NCBI GenBank assembly: GCA_040386975.1
Contig: JAZKEO010000004.1
Location: 12,513 to 76,512, forward strand
DNA: 64,000 nucleotides
From: M2408 sp040386975
GTDB lineage: Bacteria; Bacteroidota; Bacteroidia; Flavobacteriales_D; Crocinitomicaceae
Direction: 5' to 3'
Shown here: positions 35,946 through 45,151 of the stretch, one piece after another
How positions within the stretch are numbered: the first letter of the stretch is position 1
How the letters are laid out: each line of letters begins with the position of its first letter
Notes under the pieces: model-generated
Database searches by the model: none
What the model was told of the DNA's origin: nothing
What the model saw: the letters and a program-made list of their open reading frames with translations, nothing else
Position numbers and translations under genes: made by a program

Positions 35946-38066
35946 TCACTTCACAAAACTCAATCTTTCCAGTTCCACTTTCATCCTTAAAAAGCCAAAA
36001 GCAACAGTCAATTGATTTCCATTAATTTCTTCCACCGTTCCTGTTTGTTTGGTTTCAATTAATTTCACTGTCGAACCAATTTTGATTTTACTTTGCTGAT
36101 GTTGGTCAATTTGTGGAACTCCAGCTTTAACTTTTTTAGGCTTTTTGATGTCTTGTTTTAACTTTTCTGTTAAATTTTTATTCTCAATTTTCGATTTTTC
36201 GATTGTCAAATATTTTTTGATTTCATCCAACAAAGGCTGATTAGCATCTTTCTTTCGATTTTTTGTCTGATAACGGTCGATGAAACTTTTTAATTTCTTC
36301 CCATTATTAATGAAAAGACTATTTTTCTCCATAAAATCAGCATGCTGGAGTAATTTTAGTTCAAGTGCTTTTTTCTTTTCTAAAAATTCTCTACGCGCTT
36401 TTTCTGCAATTTCTTGAGCTTCAATATGCTCTTTATTTAATTGCTCCAAATATGTTTTTTCTCTTTGCAGTTCACTTAAAAGTTGATCCATATTCACTTC
36501 GTGCGAATCCACTTTTGTTTTTGCTTCCTCAATCAATTCAAGTGGAATCCCATTCATTTGTGCCACTTCAAAGGTAAATGAACTTCCTGGCTGACCAATA
36601 GAAAAACGATACAAAGGTTCCAGTGTTTCTGTATTAAAAAGCATACAACCGTTAATTGCATTTCGGAGTCTATCCGCTTTCAATTTGATGTTTCCGTAAT
36701 GTGTTGTGATGACTCCAAAACATTTTTTATTGTACAATTCTTCGAAGAAAACTTCCGCCAAGGCACCACCCAAAATTGGGTCTGAACCCGTTCCAAATTC
36801 ATCTAATAAAACCAAGGTTTTTTTGTTTACAACATCCAAAAAATACTTCATGCGTTTTAAACGATACGAATAAGTACTCAATTCATTTTCAATTGATTGA
36901 TTGTCACCAATATCCGTCAATACATTTTGAAAAAAGCACATTTTACTGTTTTGGTGAACAGGAACAAGCAAACCAGCTTGAAGCATCAATTGCAACAAAC
37001 CAATGGTTTTCAAAGTGATACTTTTTCCACCAGCATTTGGACCAGAAATAACCAGCATTCTGGAAAATTTATCCAACTTAATATTTTGTGGAAGTGTAAT
37101 TTTCTGCTGAATTCGATTATTTTTCCATAAAATTGGGTGAAAAGCTTGAATAAATTCTACTTGCGTTTCTTCTTCAATTCCTGGCAGACAAGCATTTAAT
37201 TCCAAAGCTAATTTTGATTTTGCTTGAATGAAATCGAATTCTGTTAAAACAACTTGATAGGCTTTGATTAAATCTAAAAATACAGCTAAAACTTTCGTTA
37301 ATTCACGTAAAATTCTAAAAATTTCTTTTCGTTCATCATCCTGTAAAAGTTCCAATTCATTGTTTAGTGGAACATTTACTTGTGGTTCGATGTAAGTCAA
37401 ACTTCCTGTTTTTGATGAACCTAAAATGGAACCTGAAATTTTGCGTTTGTGTGTTGATAAAAGTGTCAAAACACGTCTTTCATTCAAAAAAGTTTCGTGT
37501 GTGTCAGCCAACAAACCTTCTTTCAATAGTTTTCGCTTCTCTTTATCGAAATTACGATTAATTTGACTTTTTAAAGCAGTAATTTTAGTTCTAATTTCTA
37601 ATAAATATTCCGAAGCATCGTCTTTTATCAAACCTTTTGGAGTGAAAATAGCATCTATTGCCTCACAAATTTCTGTCGTAAAATGTACATCAGAAAAAAG
37701 CGAAACTAATGTTGGAAATTCTTCTTCTCGTTTCTCAAAAAAAGTAAGCATAGAATTTACTCTTTCTGAAGCAATTTTTATCCTCACAAAACCTTCCAAC
37801 TCTAAAACCGAATTTTGAATTGCCAACAAACGAATTTCTTTATCAATTTCCTCAAAATCAAGTGCTGGAAAAGATTCTCCATCACGTTTTATAGTGACAA
37901 ATTCATTTAATTTCTCCAATTCAAGTTTCACTTTCACAAAATCACTCGTTGGAACCAAGACCTCCAAACGATCGTGAGCCGTTTTTTGCAAAGCATAATT
38001 TTTTAACCACGATTGAATAATCGGAAATTCTAAATCATTTAATGTTTGCTGGTCAAAAGAAATCAT
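35946..38066 (-). CDS. mutS2: MutS2-like DNA mismatch/recombination ATPase without Smr domain
   Basis: The 706-residue protein has the MutS2 layout: a helical core/clamp region with LLEIRTKITALKSQINR and RRVLTLLSTHKRKISG...SSKTGSLTYIEP, then the ABC-type ATPase with Walker A ISGPNAGGKSITLKTIG, VLTDIGDNQSIENELSTYS as signature and LVLLDEFGTGSDPILGGALA as Walker B. A coiled coil and a small KOW-like beta domain (KIKIGSTVKLIETKQTGTVE) end the protein. The C-terminal Smr endonuclease domain of typical MutS2 is absent and the length is correspondingly short. It lies tail-to-tail with mtnB and divergent from trxA. Confidence 0.88.
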   Translation of the reverse strand: MISFDQQTLNDLEFPIIQSWLKNYALQKTAHDRLEVLVPTSDFVKVKLELEKLNEFVTIKRDGESFPALDFEEIDKEIRLLAIQNSVLELEGFVRIKIASERVNSMLTFFEKREEEFPTLVSLFSDVHFTTEICEAIDAIFTPKGLIKDDASEYLLEIRTKITALKSQINRNFDKEKRKLLKEGLLADTHETFLNERRVLTLLSTHKRKISGSILGSSKTGSLTYIEPQVNVPLNNELELLQDDERKEIFRILRELTKVLAVFLDLIKAYQVVLTEFDFIQAKSKLALELNACLPGIEEETQVEFIQAFHPILWKNNRIQQKITLPQNIKLDKFSRMLVISGPNAGGKSITLKTIGLLQLMLQAGLLVPVHQNSKMCFFQNVLTDIGDNQSIENELSTYSYRLKRMKYFLDVVNKKTLVLLDEFGTGSDPILGGALAEVFFEELYNKKCFGVITTHYGNIKLKADRLRNAINGCMLFNTETLEPLYRFSIGQPGSSFTFEVAQMNGIPLELIEEAKTKVDSHEVNMDQLLSELQREKTYLEQLNKEHIEAQEIAEKARREFLEKKKALELKLLQHADFMEKNSLFINNGKKLKSFIDRYQTKNRKKDANQPLLDEIKKYLTIEKSKIENKNLTEKLKQDIKKPKKVKAGVPQIDQHQQSKIKIGSTVKLIETKQTGTVEEINGNQLTVAFGFLRMKVELERLSFVK

Positions 38067-38146
38067 GATACAAAGCTACTTATTTTTTAACAATCCAAGA
38101 ATAACAAAAAATGTCATTCTGTCAGTTGAAAAATAATGGCAAATTA

Positions 38147-38178
38147 TTTGACTGTATCAAAATGTAAGTGTAATTTTG
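38147..38178 (+). promoter_or_regulatory. Promoter of trxA
   Basis: TTTG (38147-38150) and TAATTTTG (38171-38178) are separated by 20 bases, a full match to the Bacteroidota consensus. The leader before the ATG at 38224 is about 38 bases. Confidence 0.7.
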
Positions 38179-38223
38179 CACTTCACAAGATATAGACGAT
38201 AAATTTTAAAATTTACAAAAAAA

Positions 38224-38541
38224 ATGGCAATAGAAATTACAGATGCAAACTTTGAGGAGTTAGTATTGAAAGCAGACAAACCAGTAGTAGTTGATTTTTG
38301 GGCAGAATGGTGTGGACCTTGTCGTATGATTGGACCAGTAATTGAAGAAATGGCTAAAGAATATGAAGGAAAAGCAATTATTGGAAAAGTAAACGTTGAC
38401 GAAAACCCAGGTGTTTCAGCTCAATTTGGAGTTAGAAACATCCCTACAATTTTATTTGTAAAAGGTGGTGAGGTTGCTGACAAATCAGTTGGAGCAGTTC
38501 CAAAAGCTCAATTAGTAGCTAAATTAGACGCTTTGATTTAA
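38224..38541 (+). CDS. trxA: Thioredoxin
   Basis: This 105-residue cytosolic thioredoxin has the active site WAEWCGPCRMIGP, the conserved Asp in VVVDFWAEW, KVNVDENPG and the cis-Pro in RNIPTILFVKGG. It reduces protein disulfides using electrons from thioredoxin reductase, whose gene is not here. It has its own promoter and terminator, so it is a single-gene unit. Confidence 0.97.
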   Translation: MAIEITDANFEELVLKADKPVVVDFWAEWCGPCRMIGPVIEEMAKEYEGKAIIGKVNVDENPGVSAQFGVRNIPTILFVKGGEVADKSVGAVPKAQLVAKLDALI

Positions 38542-38567
38542 CGGACTTCACAATTTATTTAATACTA

Positions 38568-38595
38568 ACGCCGAGTAATTCACTCGGCGTTTTTT
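38568..38595 (+). terminator. Terminator of trxA
   Basis: ACGCCGAGT (38568-38576), loop AATTC and ACTCGGCGT (38582-38590) followed by T residues form a strong hairpin. A near copy occurs at 41782. Confidence 0.92.
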
Positions 38596-38625
38596 GTTTA
38601 AATTATTTTTTCTTTGTTATATTTG
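38593..38625 (+). promoter_or_regulatory. Promoter of the 38647 gene, overlapping the trxA terminator
   Basis: TTTG (38593-38596), which is the tail of the terminator T run, and TATATTTG (38618-38625) are 21 bases apart. The predicted transcript start near 38632 excludes upstream TTG codons and supports the GTG start at 38647. Confidence 0.6.
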
Positions 38626-38646
38626 ACAAACTTTAAAATCAAACAC

Positions 38647-39879
38647 GTGAAAAAAATTCTTCTTATTTTAAGTCTAATTCCAGTTTTAGGAATGGCACAA
38701 AACTCTAATCTAAGTGTTGAAGAAAAGCAACAAATTAGAGCAGAAAGAACTTTAAAATCTGCTTATCAAGTTGCAATTCAATCTCAAAACCATAATTACA
38801 ACAAAAGCTTGAAACAAGTTTTGGATAGTAGCGTCTATGAAGAATTTATTGATCCAGGACATACAACTTTATACAAACATCATTACTATTATTCACCAGC
38901 TGGTTTAAATACAAGTCAATACACTTGGATTTATGACTTTACAAATGACACTTTAGGCAAAACAATTAACACTTTCAACCAAGCAAACCAATTAATTTCA
39001 TCGATTTCATATTCAAAACTAGATGAAAATCTCGAAATCGGTGATTGGCATTTTGACACTAAAAAAGATTTCTCATACAACTTAGAAGGATTGTTAATTC
39101 AAGAAATTGACAGCACATTTAATGTAGCATTAGATGAGTTTGAATTATATATTGATTTAACCTTCACTTATGCCGGGAACATTGATTTAATTTACATTAC
39201 AGGTGATTTTGGAAATCCTTCTTACAATAATCAAAGACTTACTTTCGTTTACGTTAATGGAAAAATTAAAAGAGAATTTTTAAAATTTTATGACCCAATC
39301 AATGACATTTACAACAATCAAAGAATTTACGACTTTGAATACGTTGGAAATAACAGTTCAAAAACAAAAAGACAAAGATTTGACACACCAAATCAAATTA
39401 TGGTCGATGATGGAAGTATACTAAAATATTATGATTTAAATTTTACAAAAAATGATTTAATACTACCAACAGGACTACTTTGGGTTGATATTTTTCAAAT
39501 TATGCCTGAAGATTTAATTGGTTCACACACAAATAAATTAGATTCTCTTTACGAGTATGGCGATACTTTAAGTACAAATTACTGGGGTAAAAACATTTTT
39601 TACTACAACCAAAAAGATATCGTTGGCACAAAAGATTTAAGTTCCTCAAAATTTGAAATCTTCCCTAACCCAACAACTGGAAAAATTAATTTCAAAAATT
39701 TATCTCAAAAAGTAGATTTTCAAGTATTTGATATTTACGGGAAATTGGTTTGTGAATACAAAAATCTAAGCTCAAATTCAATTGATTTAAGCTCACTAGC
39801 AAATGGAATTTATCATCTAAGTATTTATGATAAAGAAAATAATACTTTAAACACTGAAAAAATTCTCTTGAATAAATAA
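38647..39879 (+). CDS. Secreted protein of unknown function with T9SS sorting domain
   Basis: I take the GTG at 38647 as start because the sequence from there (MKKILLILSLIPVLGMAQ) is a signal peptide and a promoter lies just upstream; the protein then has 410 residues. The middle contains repeated strands like YNNQRLTFVYVNGKIKREFL and IYNNQRIYDFEYVG, resembling the YD/RHS-like 'tracking' sheets of Bacteroidota surface proteins, but I do not recognise a named family. The type A T9SS domain starts at KFEIFPNPTTGKINF. Its last 65 codons are nearly the same DNA as those of the next gene. Confidence 0.75.
   Translation: MKKILLILSLIPVLGMAQNSNLSVEEKQQIRAERTLKSAYQVAIQSQNHNYNKSLKQVLDSSVYEEFIDPGHTTLYKHHYYYSPAGLNTSQYTWIYDFTNDTLGKTINTFNQANQLISSISYSKLDENLEIGDWHFDTKKDFSYNLEGLLIQEIDSTFNVALDEFELYIDLTFTYAGNIDLIYITGDFGNPSYNNQRLTFVYVNGKIKREFLKFYDPINDIYNNQRIYDFEYVGNNSSKTKRQRFDTPNQIMVDDGSILKYYDLNFTKNDLILPTGLLWVDIFQIMPEDLIGSHTNKLDSLYEYGDTLSTNYWGKNIFYYNQKDIVGTKDLSSSKFEIFPNPTTGKINFKNLSQKVDFQVFDIYGKLVCEYKNLSSNSIDLSSLANGIYHLSIYDKENNTLNTEKILLNK
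39681..39879 (+). repeat. T9SS sorting-domain repeat, copy 1 (copy 2 at 41561-41759)
   Basis: The 199 bases before the stop codon match 41561-41759 with about 14 differences by eye, at a constant offset of 1880 bases. The encoded tails differ in three of 65 residues, while the rest of the two proteins is unrelated. Confidence 0.9.
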
Positions 39880-39889
39880 TGATCATTTT

Positions 39890-39931
39890 GTCTCATTTTA
39901 AAGTACATGTAACAACTATTTAAGATGAGAC
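39890..39931. other. Inverted repeat downstream of the first T9SS cargo gene
   Basis: GTCTCATTTTAAA (39890-39902) and TTTAAGATGAGAC (39919-39931) can form a 13-bp stem with one G-T pair and a 17-base loop, with no T run after it. It may end or stabilise the upstream transcript. The rest of 39932-40100 is AT-rich and I see nothing else there. Confidence 0.55.
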
Positions 39932-40100
39932 TTCATAAATGTTATAATTTATTAAAAATAAAAAACAGCAATCAAACCGAAAACATAAACACTGTAAATC
40001 AGTATGTTATATTTTTAGTAATTTGTTTTTTGGGGGTAAATCATTTTTTTATTGTCTATAGTGTAACTAATTAATATAAAATCTATAAAACTAAAATCGA

Positions 40101-41759
40101 ATGAAAAAACTAAAACTTACACTATTAGCGTTTACAATTGGATCTGCGTTAAATTATTCTGTTGGTCAAACACCAACAATTGAATGGCAAAAATCACTGG
40201 GGGGCTCAAATTCTGATTATGCTTCAACAATAATTCGAACAAGTGATCAAGGTTACATTATAGCTGGCTATACTTCAACCAATAATGATGGTGATGTAAC
40301 TGGATGGCACGCAGGAATAGATACTACAATGTTTATCGATGAATTCGATGATACAACATACTCATTCTATAATTATGGGGATTTTTGGATTGTTAAGATG
40401 GATGCAGTTGGTAATATTGAATGGCAGAAATGCTTGGGAGGAATAGCAAATGAATCAGCGACTTCTATTGAAGAGACATCAGATGGTGGTTTTATTTTAG
40501 GTGGATATGGTTCTTCAACTGATGGTGATGGATCAACGAATCAAGGATTAAATGACTTTTGGGTTATGAAAATTGACAATACCGGGAATAAAATTTGGCA
40601 AAAATCTTATGGGGGTTCTTCACAAGATTTTGCAAATTCTATCAAAGAAACCAATGATGGAGGTTATATCGTTGCTGGTTCTTCAAAATCAAATAACGGA
40701 GATGTTACTGGTAATCAAGGCGAAGAAGATTTATGGGTTTTAAAACTTGACAATATAGGAAATTTAGAATGGAAAAAATCATTAGGAGGTAGTCATTGGG
40801 ATGAAGTATATGCCGTTCAACAAACTTTTGATGGGGGGTTTATTTTAACTGGATTAACTCGATCTAATGAAGGGGATATAAGTGGTAATCATAATCCGCC
40901 AATAGGAGGAGGTAGTACATATACTGCAAATGATGTATTACTACTAAAATTAAGTAACATTGGAGTCGTTGAATGGCAAAAGTGCCTAGGGGGAACAGGG
41001 GGAGATTATGCCAAATCAATTCAACAAACAATAGATAATGGTTATATTTTAGCTGGTTCCACATCATCAACTGATGGTGATGTAACTGGATATCACCTTG
41101 GCACACAGCCAGCAAACTCAGATTTCTGGATTGTTAAATTGAATGATTTAGGGACGATTGAATGGCAAAAAGCCTTAGGTGGTACTGGTCGAGATGAAGC
41201 TAATTCAATTAGTCAAAGCTCTGATAAAGGATTCATTGTCACAGGTTGGACGAATTCAACTGATGGGGATATCTCATCGAATAATGGTTCTGAAGATTTT
41301 TGGGCTGTTAAATTAGACTCTATAGGTACTTTTTTATGGGAAAAGACACTTGGAGGAACTTCCTATGACAGGGCAAATTCAGTCTCAGAGACAAATAATG
41401 GCGGTTATATTTTAACAGGTATTACACAGTCTTCCAATGGTGACATAACAACTCCAAATAGAGGTAGTTACGATGTTTGGGTTGTTAAACTTTCTAATGG
41501 AACTGCTAATTTAGAAGATCTTGAAAATGAAGTTTCAATATCTCCAAATCCAACATCAGGAAAAATTTATCTCAAAAATTTATCTCAAAAAGTAGATTTT
41601 CAAGTATTTGACATATACGGAAAATTGGTTTGTGAATACAAAAATCTAAGTTCAAATTCAATTGATTTAAGTTCACTTGCAAATGGAATTTATCATCTAA
41701 GTATTTATGATAAAGAAAATAATACTTTAAATACGGAAAGAATACTTTTGAATAAGTAA
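40101..41759 (+). CDS. Secreted beta-propeller-like repeat protein with T9SS sorting domain
   Basis: The 552-residue protein has a signal peptide (MKKLKLTLLAFTIGSALNYS) and seven to eight copies of a unit of about 55 residues: IEWQKSLGGS..DYA.SI..T.DGGYI.AG.T.S.DGDV...., as in EWQKCLGGIANESATSIEET and WQKALGGTGRDEANSISQSS. This repeat is common in Bacteroidota secreted proteins and is thought to build a beta-propeller. The T9SS domain starts at VSISPNPTSGKIYL. The function is unknown; binding at the cell surface is likely. Confidence 0.85.
   Translation: MKKLKLTLLAFTIGSALNYSVGQTPTIEWQKSLGGSNSDYASTIIRTSDQGYIIAGYTSTNNDGDVTGWHAGIDTTMFIDEFDDTTYSFYNYGDFWIVKMDAVGNIEWQKCLGGIANESATSIEETSDGGFILGGYGSSTDGDGSTNQGLNDFWVMKIDNTGNKIWQKSYGGSSQDFANSIKETNDGGYIVAGSSKSNNGDVTGNQGEEDLWVLKLDNIGNLEWKKSLGGSHWDEVYAVQQTFDGGFILTGLTRSNEGDISGNHNPPIGGGSTYTANDVLLLKLSNIGVVEWQKCLGGTGGDYAKSIQQTIDNGYILAGSTSSTDGDVTGYHLGTQPANSDFWIVKLNDLGTIEWQKALGGTGRDEANSISQSSDKGFIVTGWTNSTDGDISSNNGSEDFWAVKLDSIGTFLWEKTLGGTSYDRANSVSETNNGGYILTGITQSSNGDITTPNRGSYDVWVVKLSNGTANLEDLENEVSISPNPTSGKIYLKNLSQKVDFQVFDIYGKLVCEYKNLSSNSIDLSSLANGIYHLSIYDKENNTLNTERILLNK
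41561..41759 (+). repeat. T9SS sorting-domain repeat, copy 2 (copy 1 at 39681-39879)
   Basis: See copy 1. Similarity starts around the PNPT.GKI segment and stops at the stop codon; the downstream bases are unrelated. Confidence 0.9.
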
Positions 41760-41781
41760 ATTCTTTTTTCACAAGATTTAA

Positions 41782-41809
41782 ACGCCGAGTATTTCACTTG
41801 GCGTTTTTT
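41782..41809 (+). terminator. Terminator after the beta-propeller gene
   Basis: ACGCCGAGT (41782-41790), loop ATTTC and ACTTGGCGT (41796-41804) with one G-T pair, followed by T residues. It is almost the same as the trxA terminator. Confidence 0.9.
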
Positions 41810-41847
41810 ATTTCCTTGCATTTCAACGCCCTTTTTCACAGTTTTAG

Positions 41848-41855
41848 TATCTTTG
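41848..41855 (+). promoter_or_regulatory. Promoter -7 element upstream of the lipid A operon
   Basis: TATCTTTG matches TAnnTTTG and is followed by GCA, 20 bases before the ATG at 41875. It probably drives the 41875 gene and the lpx genes behind it. A -33 TTTG is not evident. Confidence 0.5.
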
Positions 41856-41874
41856 CAGAAATTTAAATTTTAAA

Positions 41875-42558
41875 ATGGATAAATTTATCAATAGATTAAA
41901 ATATTACGGAGTTGGTTTTGGAATCGGCTTACTTTTCGTTTTCATGTTTTTTCAAAACAGAGGTTGTAGTTGGCTTCCTGAAAACCGTGTTAAAAATTCC
42001 ATTTTAGAACGCGTTATTGTTATTTCAGATGATGAAAAAGCAACATTAAAATCAAAAGGAATTAAAAATGAAGAAGTAATCGAACTTTTAAATTCCGGTG
42101 AAATCGATTACGAAAAAAGCGTAAAAGAAGGAAAAACAAAAATTTATTTTCTTTCAAATGATAAAATCAAAATCTATTTCACGCTTCCAGAAAACAATTA
42201 TATTTCAGAGGTGAAATATGCCAATAAGTCAGTGAGTAAAATCTTGAATTCGACAACTGGAATGGGAGATTTAATCCATTTCCCGAACGATAAAGATTTG
42301 ATTTACGTTGATTCTGCAAAAGTTCTTTCACAACAACAAGAGGAATTAGGTTTTATCAATCAAAAATTGATTTTAAAATCTTTAAAAAAGAGCGGACAAA
42401 TTGATTTTTCCAAAACATTTTATTTCAAAAAGCCAAGACCAATTGTTTATTTGACTTACAAAGACACAAAAGGCTTTCCTATTTCGTCTAAAACATATTG
42501 GTACAAAAATAAAATTACGATTAAATCGTTTGAAAAAGCAATTACGAACATCAAATAA
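41875..42558 (+). CDS. Conserved membrane-anchored protein upstream of lpxD
   Basis: The 227-residue protein has one N-terminal membrane helix (YYGVGFGIGLLFVFMFFQNR) followed by CSWLPENRVKNSILERVIVIS. Two similar halves follow, each with a strand-rich stretch (TKIYFLSNDKIKIYFTLPEN and FSKTFYFKKPRPIVYLTY). Similar anchors occur in uncharacterised Flavobacteriia proteins, some tagged DUF4258, but I cannot place it with certainty. It is 35 bases upstream of lpxD on the same strand, so a role in the envelope is plausible. No function can be given. Confidence 0.7.
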   Translation: MDKFINRLKYYGVGFGIGLLFVFMFFQNRGCSWLPENRVKNSILERVIVISDDEKATLKSKGIKNEEVIELLNSGEIDYEKSVKEGKTKIYFLSNDKIKIYFTLPENNYISEVKYANKSVSKILNSTTGMGDLIHFPNDKDLIYVDSAKVLSQQQEELGFINQKLILKSLKKSGQIDFSKTFYFKKPRPIVYLTYKDTKGFPISSKTYWYKNKITIKSFEKAITNIK

Positions 42559-42593
42559 TTGTTAATTATCAATTTTATTTTTAATTTTGAACA

Positions 42594-43643
42594 ATGGAAT
42601 TTTCTGCCGAACAAATTGCTGGAATACTTAATGGAGAAATTTCGGGAAATCCCGAAGTGAAAGTAACAGCATTATCAAAAATAGAAGAAGGAACAGAAGG
42701 AACTTTATCTTTTCTTTCGAATCCAAAATACGATGAATATCTTTATTCAACGGGAGCATCGATTTGCATTGTTAATAAAACATTTGTTCCACTGAAAGAA
42801 TTGCCAAAAACATTGACTTTAGTGAAAGTGGACGATGCGTATGCTTGTTTTGCCAAATTGTTGGATTTTTACAATCAAATGCGTCAAAAAGCTCCAAAAA
42901 TTGAGCAACCATCTTTTATTTCTGAATCAGCTAAAATTGGTGAAGATTTATATTTAGGTGCTTTTGCATACATTTCTGACGGAGCAAAAATTGGAAAAAA
43001 CGTAAAAATTTATCCAAATGTGTTTATTGGAGAAAATGTAACTATTGGCGATAATTCAATCCTTTACCCTGGAGCAAATGTGTATGCTGATTGTGTAATC
43101 GGAGAACATTGTATCATTCACTCAGGCGTAATCATTGGAGCAGATGGCTTTGGTTTTGTACCTGACGAAAAAGGAGAATACCAGAAAGTTCCACAAATTG
43201 GGAATGTTATTTTAGAAGATTACGTTGAAGTTGGCTCAAATTCAACAATCGATAGAGCTACTTTAGGCTCAACAATTATTCGTCGTGGTGTAAAAATTGA
43301 CAATTTATGTCAAATTGCTCACAACGTGGAAGTTGGAAAAAATACTGCTATGGCAGCACAAGTTGGAATCGCCGGTTCTGCAAAAATTGGCGAAAGCGTG
43401 ATGATTGGTGGCCAAGTTGGAATTGCAGGACATTTACACATTGCAAACGAAACAAAAATCGTTGCTCAATCTGGTGTTCCAAATACAATCAAAAAAGCAG
43501 ATACTTTTATGGGTTCTCCAGCAATTCCATTGGATGATTTTAAAAAATCGTATTCTGGATTCAGAAAATTACCTTTTATCCTGAATAAAATTCAAGAGTT
43601 TGAACAAAAATTTAAAGAACTAACAAAAAAATATCAAGAATAA
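42594..43643 (+). CDS. lpxD: UDP-3-O-acylglucosamine N-acyltransferase
   Basis: LpxD adds the N-linked hydroxyacyl chain in lipid A synthesis. The 349-residue protein has the N-terminal uridine-binding domain (EGTEGTLSFLSNPKYDEYL) and a left-handed beta-helix of hexapeptide repeats (IGKNVKIYPNVFIGENVTIG and onward), with the catalytic His in NLCQIAHNVEVGKN, and a C-terminal helix with KLPFILNKIQEFEQKF. It is followed by the lpxC-fabZ fusion after 80 bases; that spacer contains simple AAGTCTTTTGTCTAATGTCT-like words. Confidence 0.95.
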   Translation: MEFSAEQIAGILNGEISGNPEVKVTALSKIEEGTEGTLSFLSNPKYDEYLYSTGASICIVNKTFVPLKELPKTLTLVKVDDAYACFAKLLDFYNQMRQKAPKIEQPSFISESAKIGEDLYLGAFAYISDGAKIGKNVKIYPNVFIGENVTIGDNSILYPGANVYADCVIGEHCIIHSGVIIGADGFGFVPDEKGEYQKVPQIGNVILEDYVEVGSNSTIDRATLGSTIIRRGVKIDNLCQIAHNVEVGKNTAMAAQVGIAGSAKIGESVMIGGQVGIAGHLHIANETKIVAQSGVPNTIKKADTFMGSPAIPLDDFKKSYSGFRKLPFILNKIQEFEQKFKELTKKYQE

Positions 43644-43723
43644 TTAACTTTAAACTTAAGTTTTGACTAAAACTTTCAAAAGTCTTTTGTCTAATGTCTT
43701 AAGTCTTTAATCTGATTAAAAAA

Positions 43724-45151
43724 ATGGCTGAAAAGCAACGCACCCTTAAAGAAGCTGTAAAATTAACAGGAGTTGGTTTACACACAGGTGAAAAGGTAAA
43801 TATCGAAATTTGTCCTGCACCAGAAAATCACGGATATAAATTTCAACGTGTTGATTTAGAAGGACAACCAATCATAAAAGCTGATTGCGATTTGGTAATC
43901 TCAACAGATAGAGGAACAACTTTAGAGCAAAATGGAGCACGAGTTTATACAACTGAGCACGTTTTGGCAGCACTTTACGGAATGCAAGTGGATAATGCTC
44001 TAATAAAAATTGATGCTCCTGAAATTCCAATTTTAGATGGTAGTTCTTGGTTATACGTACAAGCTTTTGAGGCTGTTGGATATGAAGAACAAAGTGCCGA
44101 CAGAGAATATTTTGAATTGACAGAAAACATTCCCTGGGAAGATTTAGAAAAAGGAATTGAATTTTTAGCTATACCAGACAAAAATTATAGAATTACCGTA
44201 ATGGTAGATTATAATTCGCCAGTTTTGGGTACGCAACATGCTCACATTTATAACATTAATGAATTTAAAAGTGAGATTTCAAAATGCAGAACATTCGTGT
44301 TTTTGCGTGAACTTGAATTTTTAGCTACAAATAATTTAATCAAAGGTGGAGATTTAGACAACGCAATTGTTTTAGTTGATAGAACAGATGTGAGTCAAGA
44401 AGAACTGTCCCGTTTGGCTAAACTATTAGGAAAAGAAGAATTAAAGATTCAAGTTGAAGGACTTGGAGTTTTAAATTCAATCAAATTACAGTACGAAAAC
44501 GAACCTGCAAGACATAAATTATTAGACATTGTTGGTGATTTAGCCTTGATTGGAAAACCAATTAAAGCACATATTTTAGGTGCAAGACCAGGACATTCTG
44601 GAAATGTACGTTTTGCAAAAGTGCTGAAAGAACAAATCAAAAAGCAAGAAAAACAAGGTAAACAGTTTGATTTAACAAAAGAACCGCTTTACAATATCAA
44701 CGACATTGAAAAAATGCTTCCTCACCGTTATCCATTTTTGATGGTGGATAAAATCATGGAAATCAATGAAGATAACATCATCGGAGTGAAAAACATTACG
44801 ATGAATGAACCTCAGTTTACAGGACATTTCCCAGGAAATCCAGTTTTTCCAGGAGTTTTACAAATTGAAGCGATGGCTCAAGTTGGTGGAATTTTCTCTT
44901 TAAGTAAAGTTGAAGATCCACATTTGTATTCGACTTATTTCATGAAAATTGATAATGTAAAATTCAAACAAAAAGTTGTTCCAGGAGATACAATTGTTTT
45001 TGACTTGAAATTACTTTCACCAATGAGACGTGGACTTGTTCACATGGGAGGAATTGCTTATGTAAACGGAAAACCAGTTATGGAAGCTGAAATGTTGGCA
45101 CAAGTTATTAAAGATAAAGTTGAAAAATTAGCGAATATAATAGCAGATTAA
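43724..45151 (+). CDS. lpxC-fabZ: Bifunctional LpxC deacetylase / FabZ dehydratase
   Basis: This 475-residue fusion is characteristic of Bacteroidota. The LpxC part (about 1-310) has the zinc and catalytic motifs TTEHVLAALYGM, APEIPILDGSS and ARHKLLDIVGDLALIG, and removes the acetyl group from UDP-3-O-acyl-GlcNAc. The FabZ part (about 325-475) has LPHRYPFLMVDKI with the catalytic His and FTGHFPGNPVFPGVLQIEAM with the catalytic Glu, and dehydrates 3-hydroxyacyl-ACP. The fusion links lipid A and fatty acid synthesis at the same acyl-ACP pool. Its stop codon overlaps the lpxA start by one base (TAATG). Confidence 0.96.
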   Translation: MAEKQRTLKEAVKLTGVGLHTGEKVNIEICPAPENHGYKFQRVDLEGQPIIKADCDLVISTDRGTTLEQNGARVYTTEHVLAALYGMQVDNALIKIDAPEIPILDGSSWLYVQAFEAVGYEEQSADREYFELTENIPWEDLEKGIEFLAIPDKNYRITVMVDYNSPVLGTQHAHIYNINEFKSEISKCRTFVFLRELEFLATNNLIKGGDLDNAIVLVDRTDVSQEELSRLAKLLGKEELKIQVEGLGVLNSIKLQYENEPARHKLLDIVGDLALIGKPIKAHILGARPGHSGNVRFAKVLKEQIKKQEKQGKQFDLTKEPLYNINDIEKMLPHRYPFLMVDKIMEINEDNIIGVKNITMNEPQFTGHFPGNPVFPGVLQIEAMAQVGGIFSLSKVEDPHLYSTYFMKIDNVKFKQKVVPGDTIVFDLKLLSPMRRGLVHMGGIAYVNGKPVMEAEMLAQVIKDKVEKLANIIAD

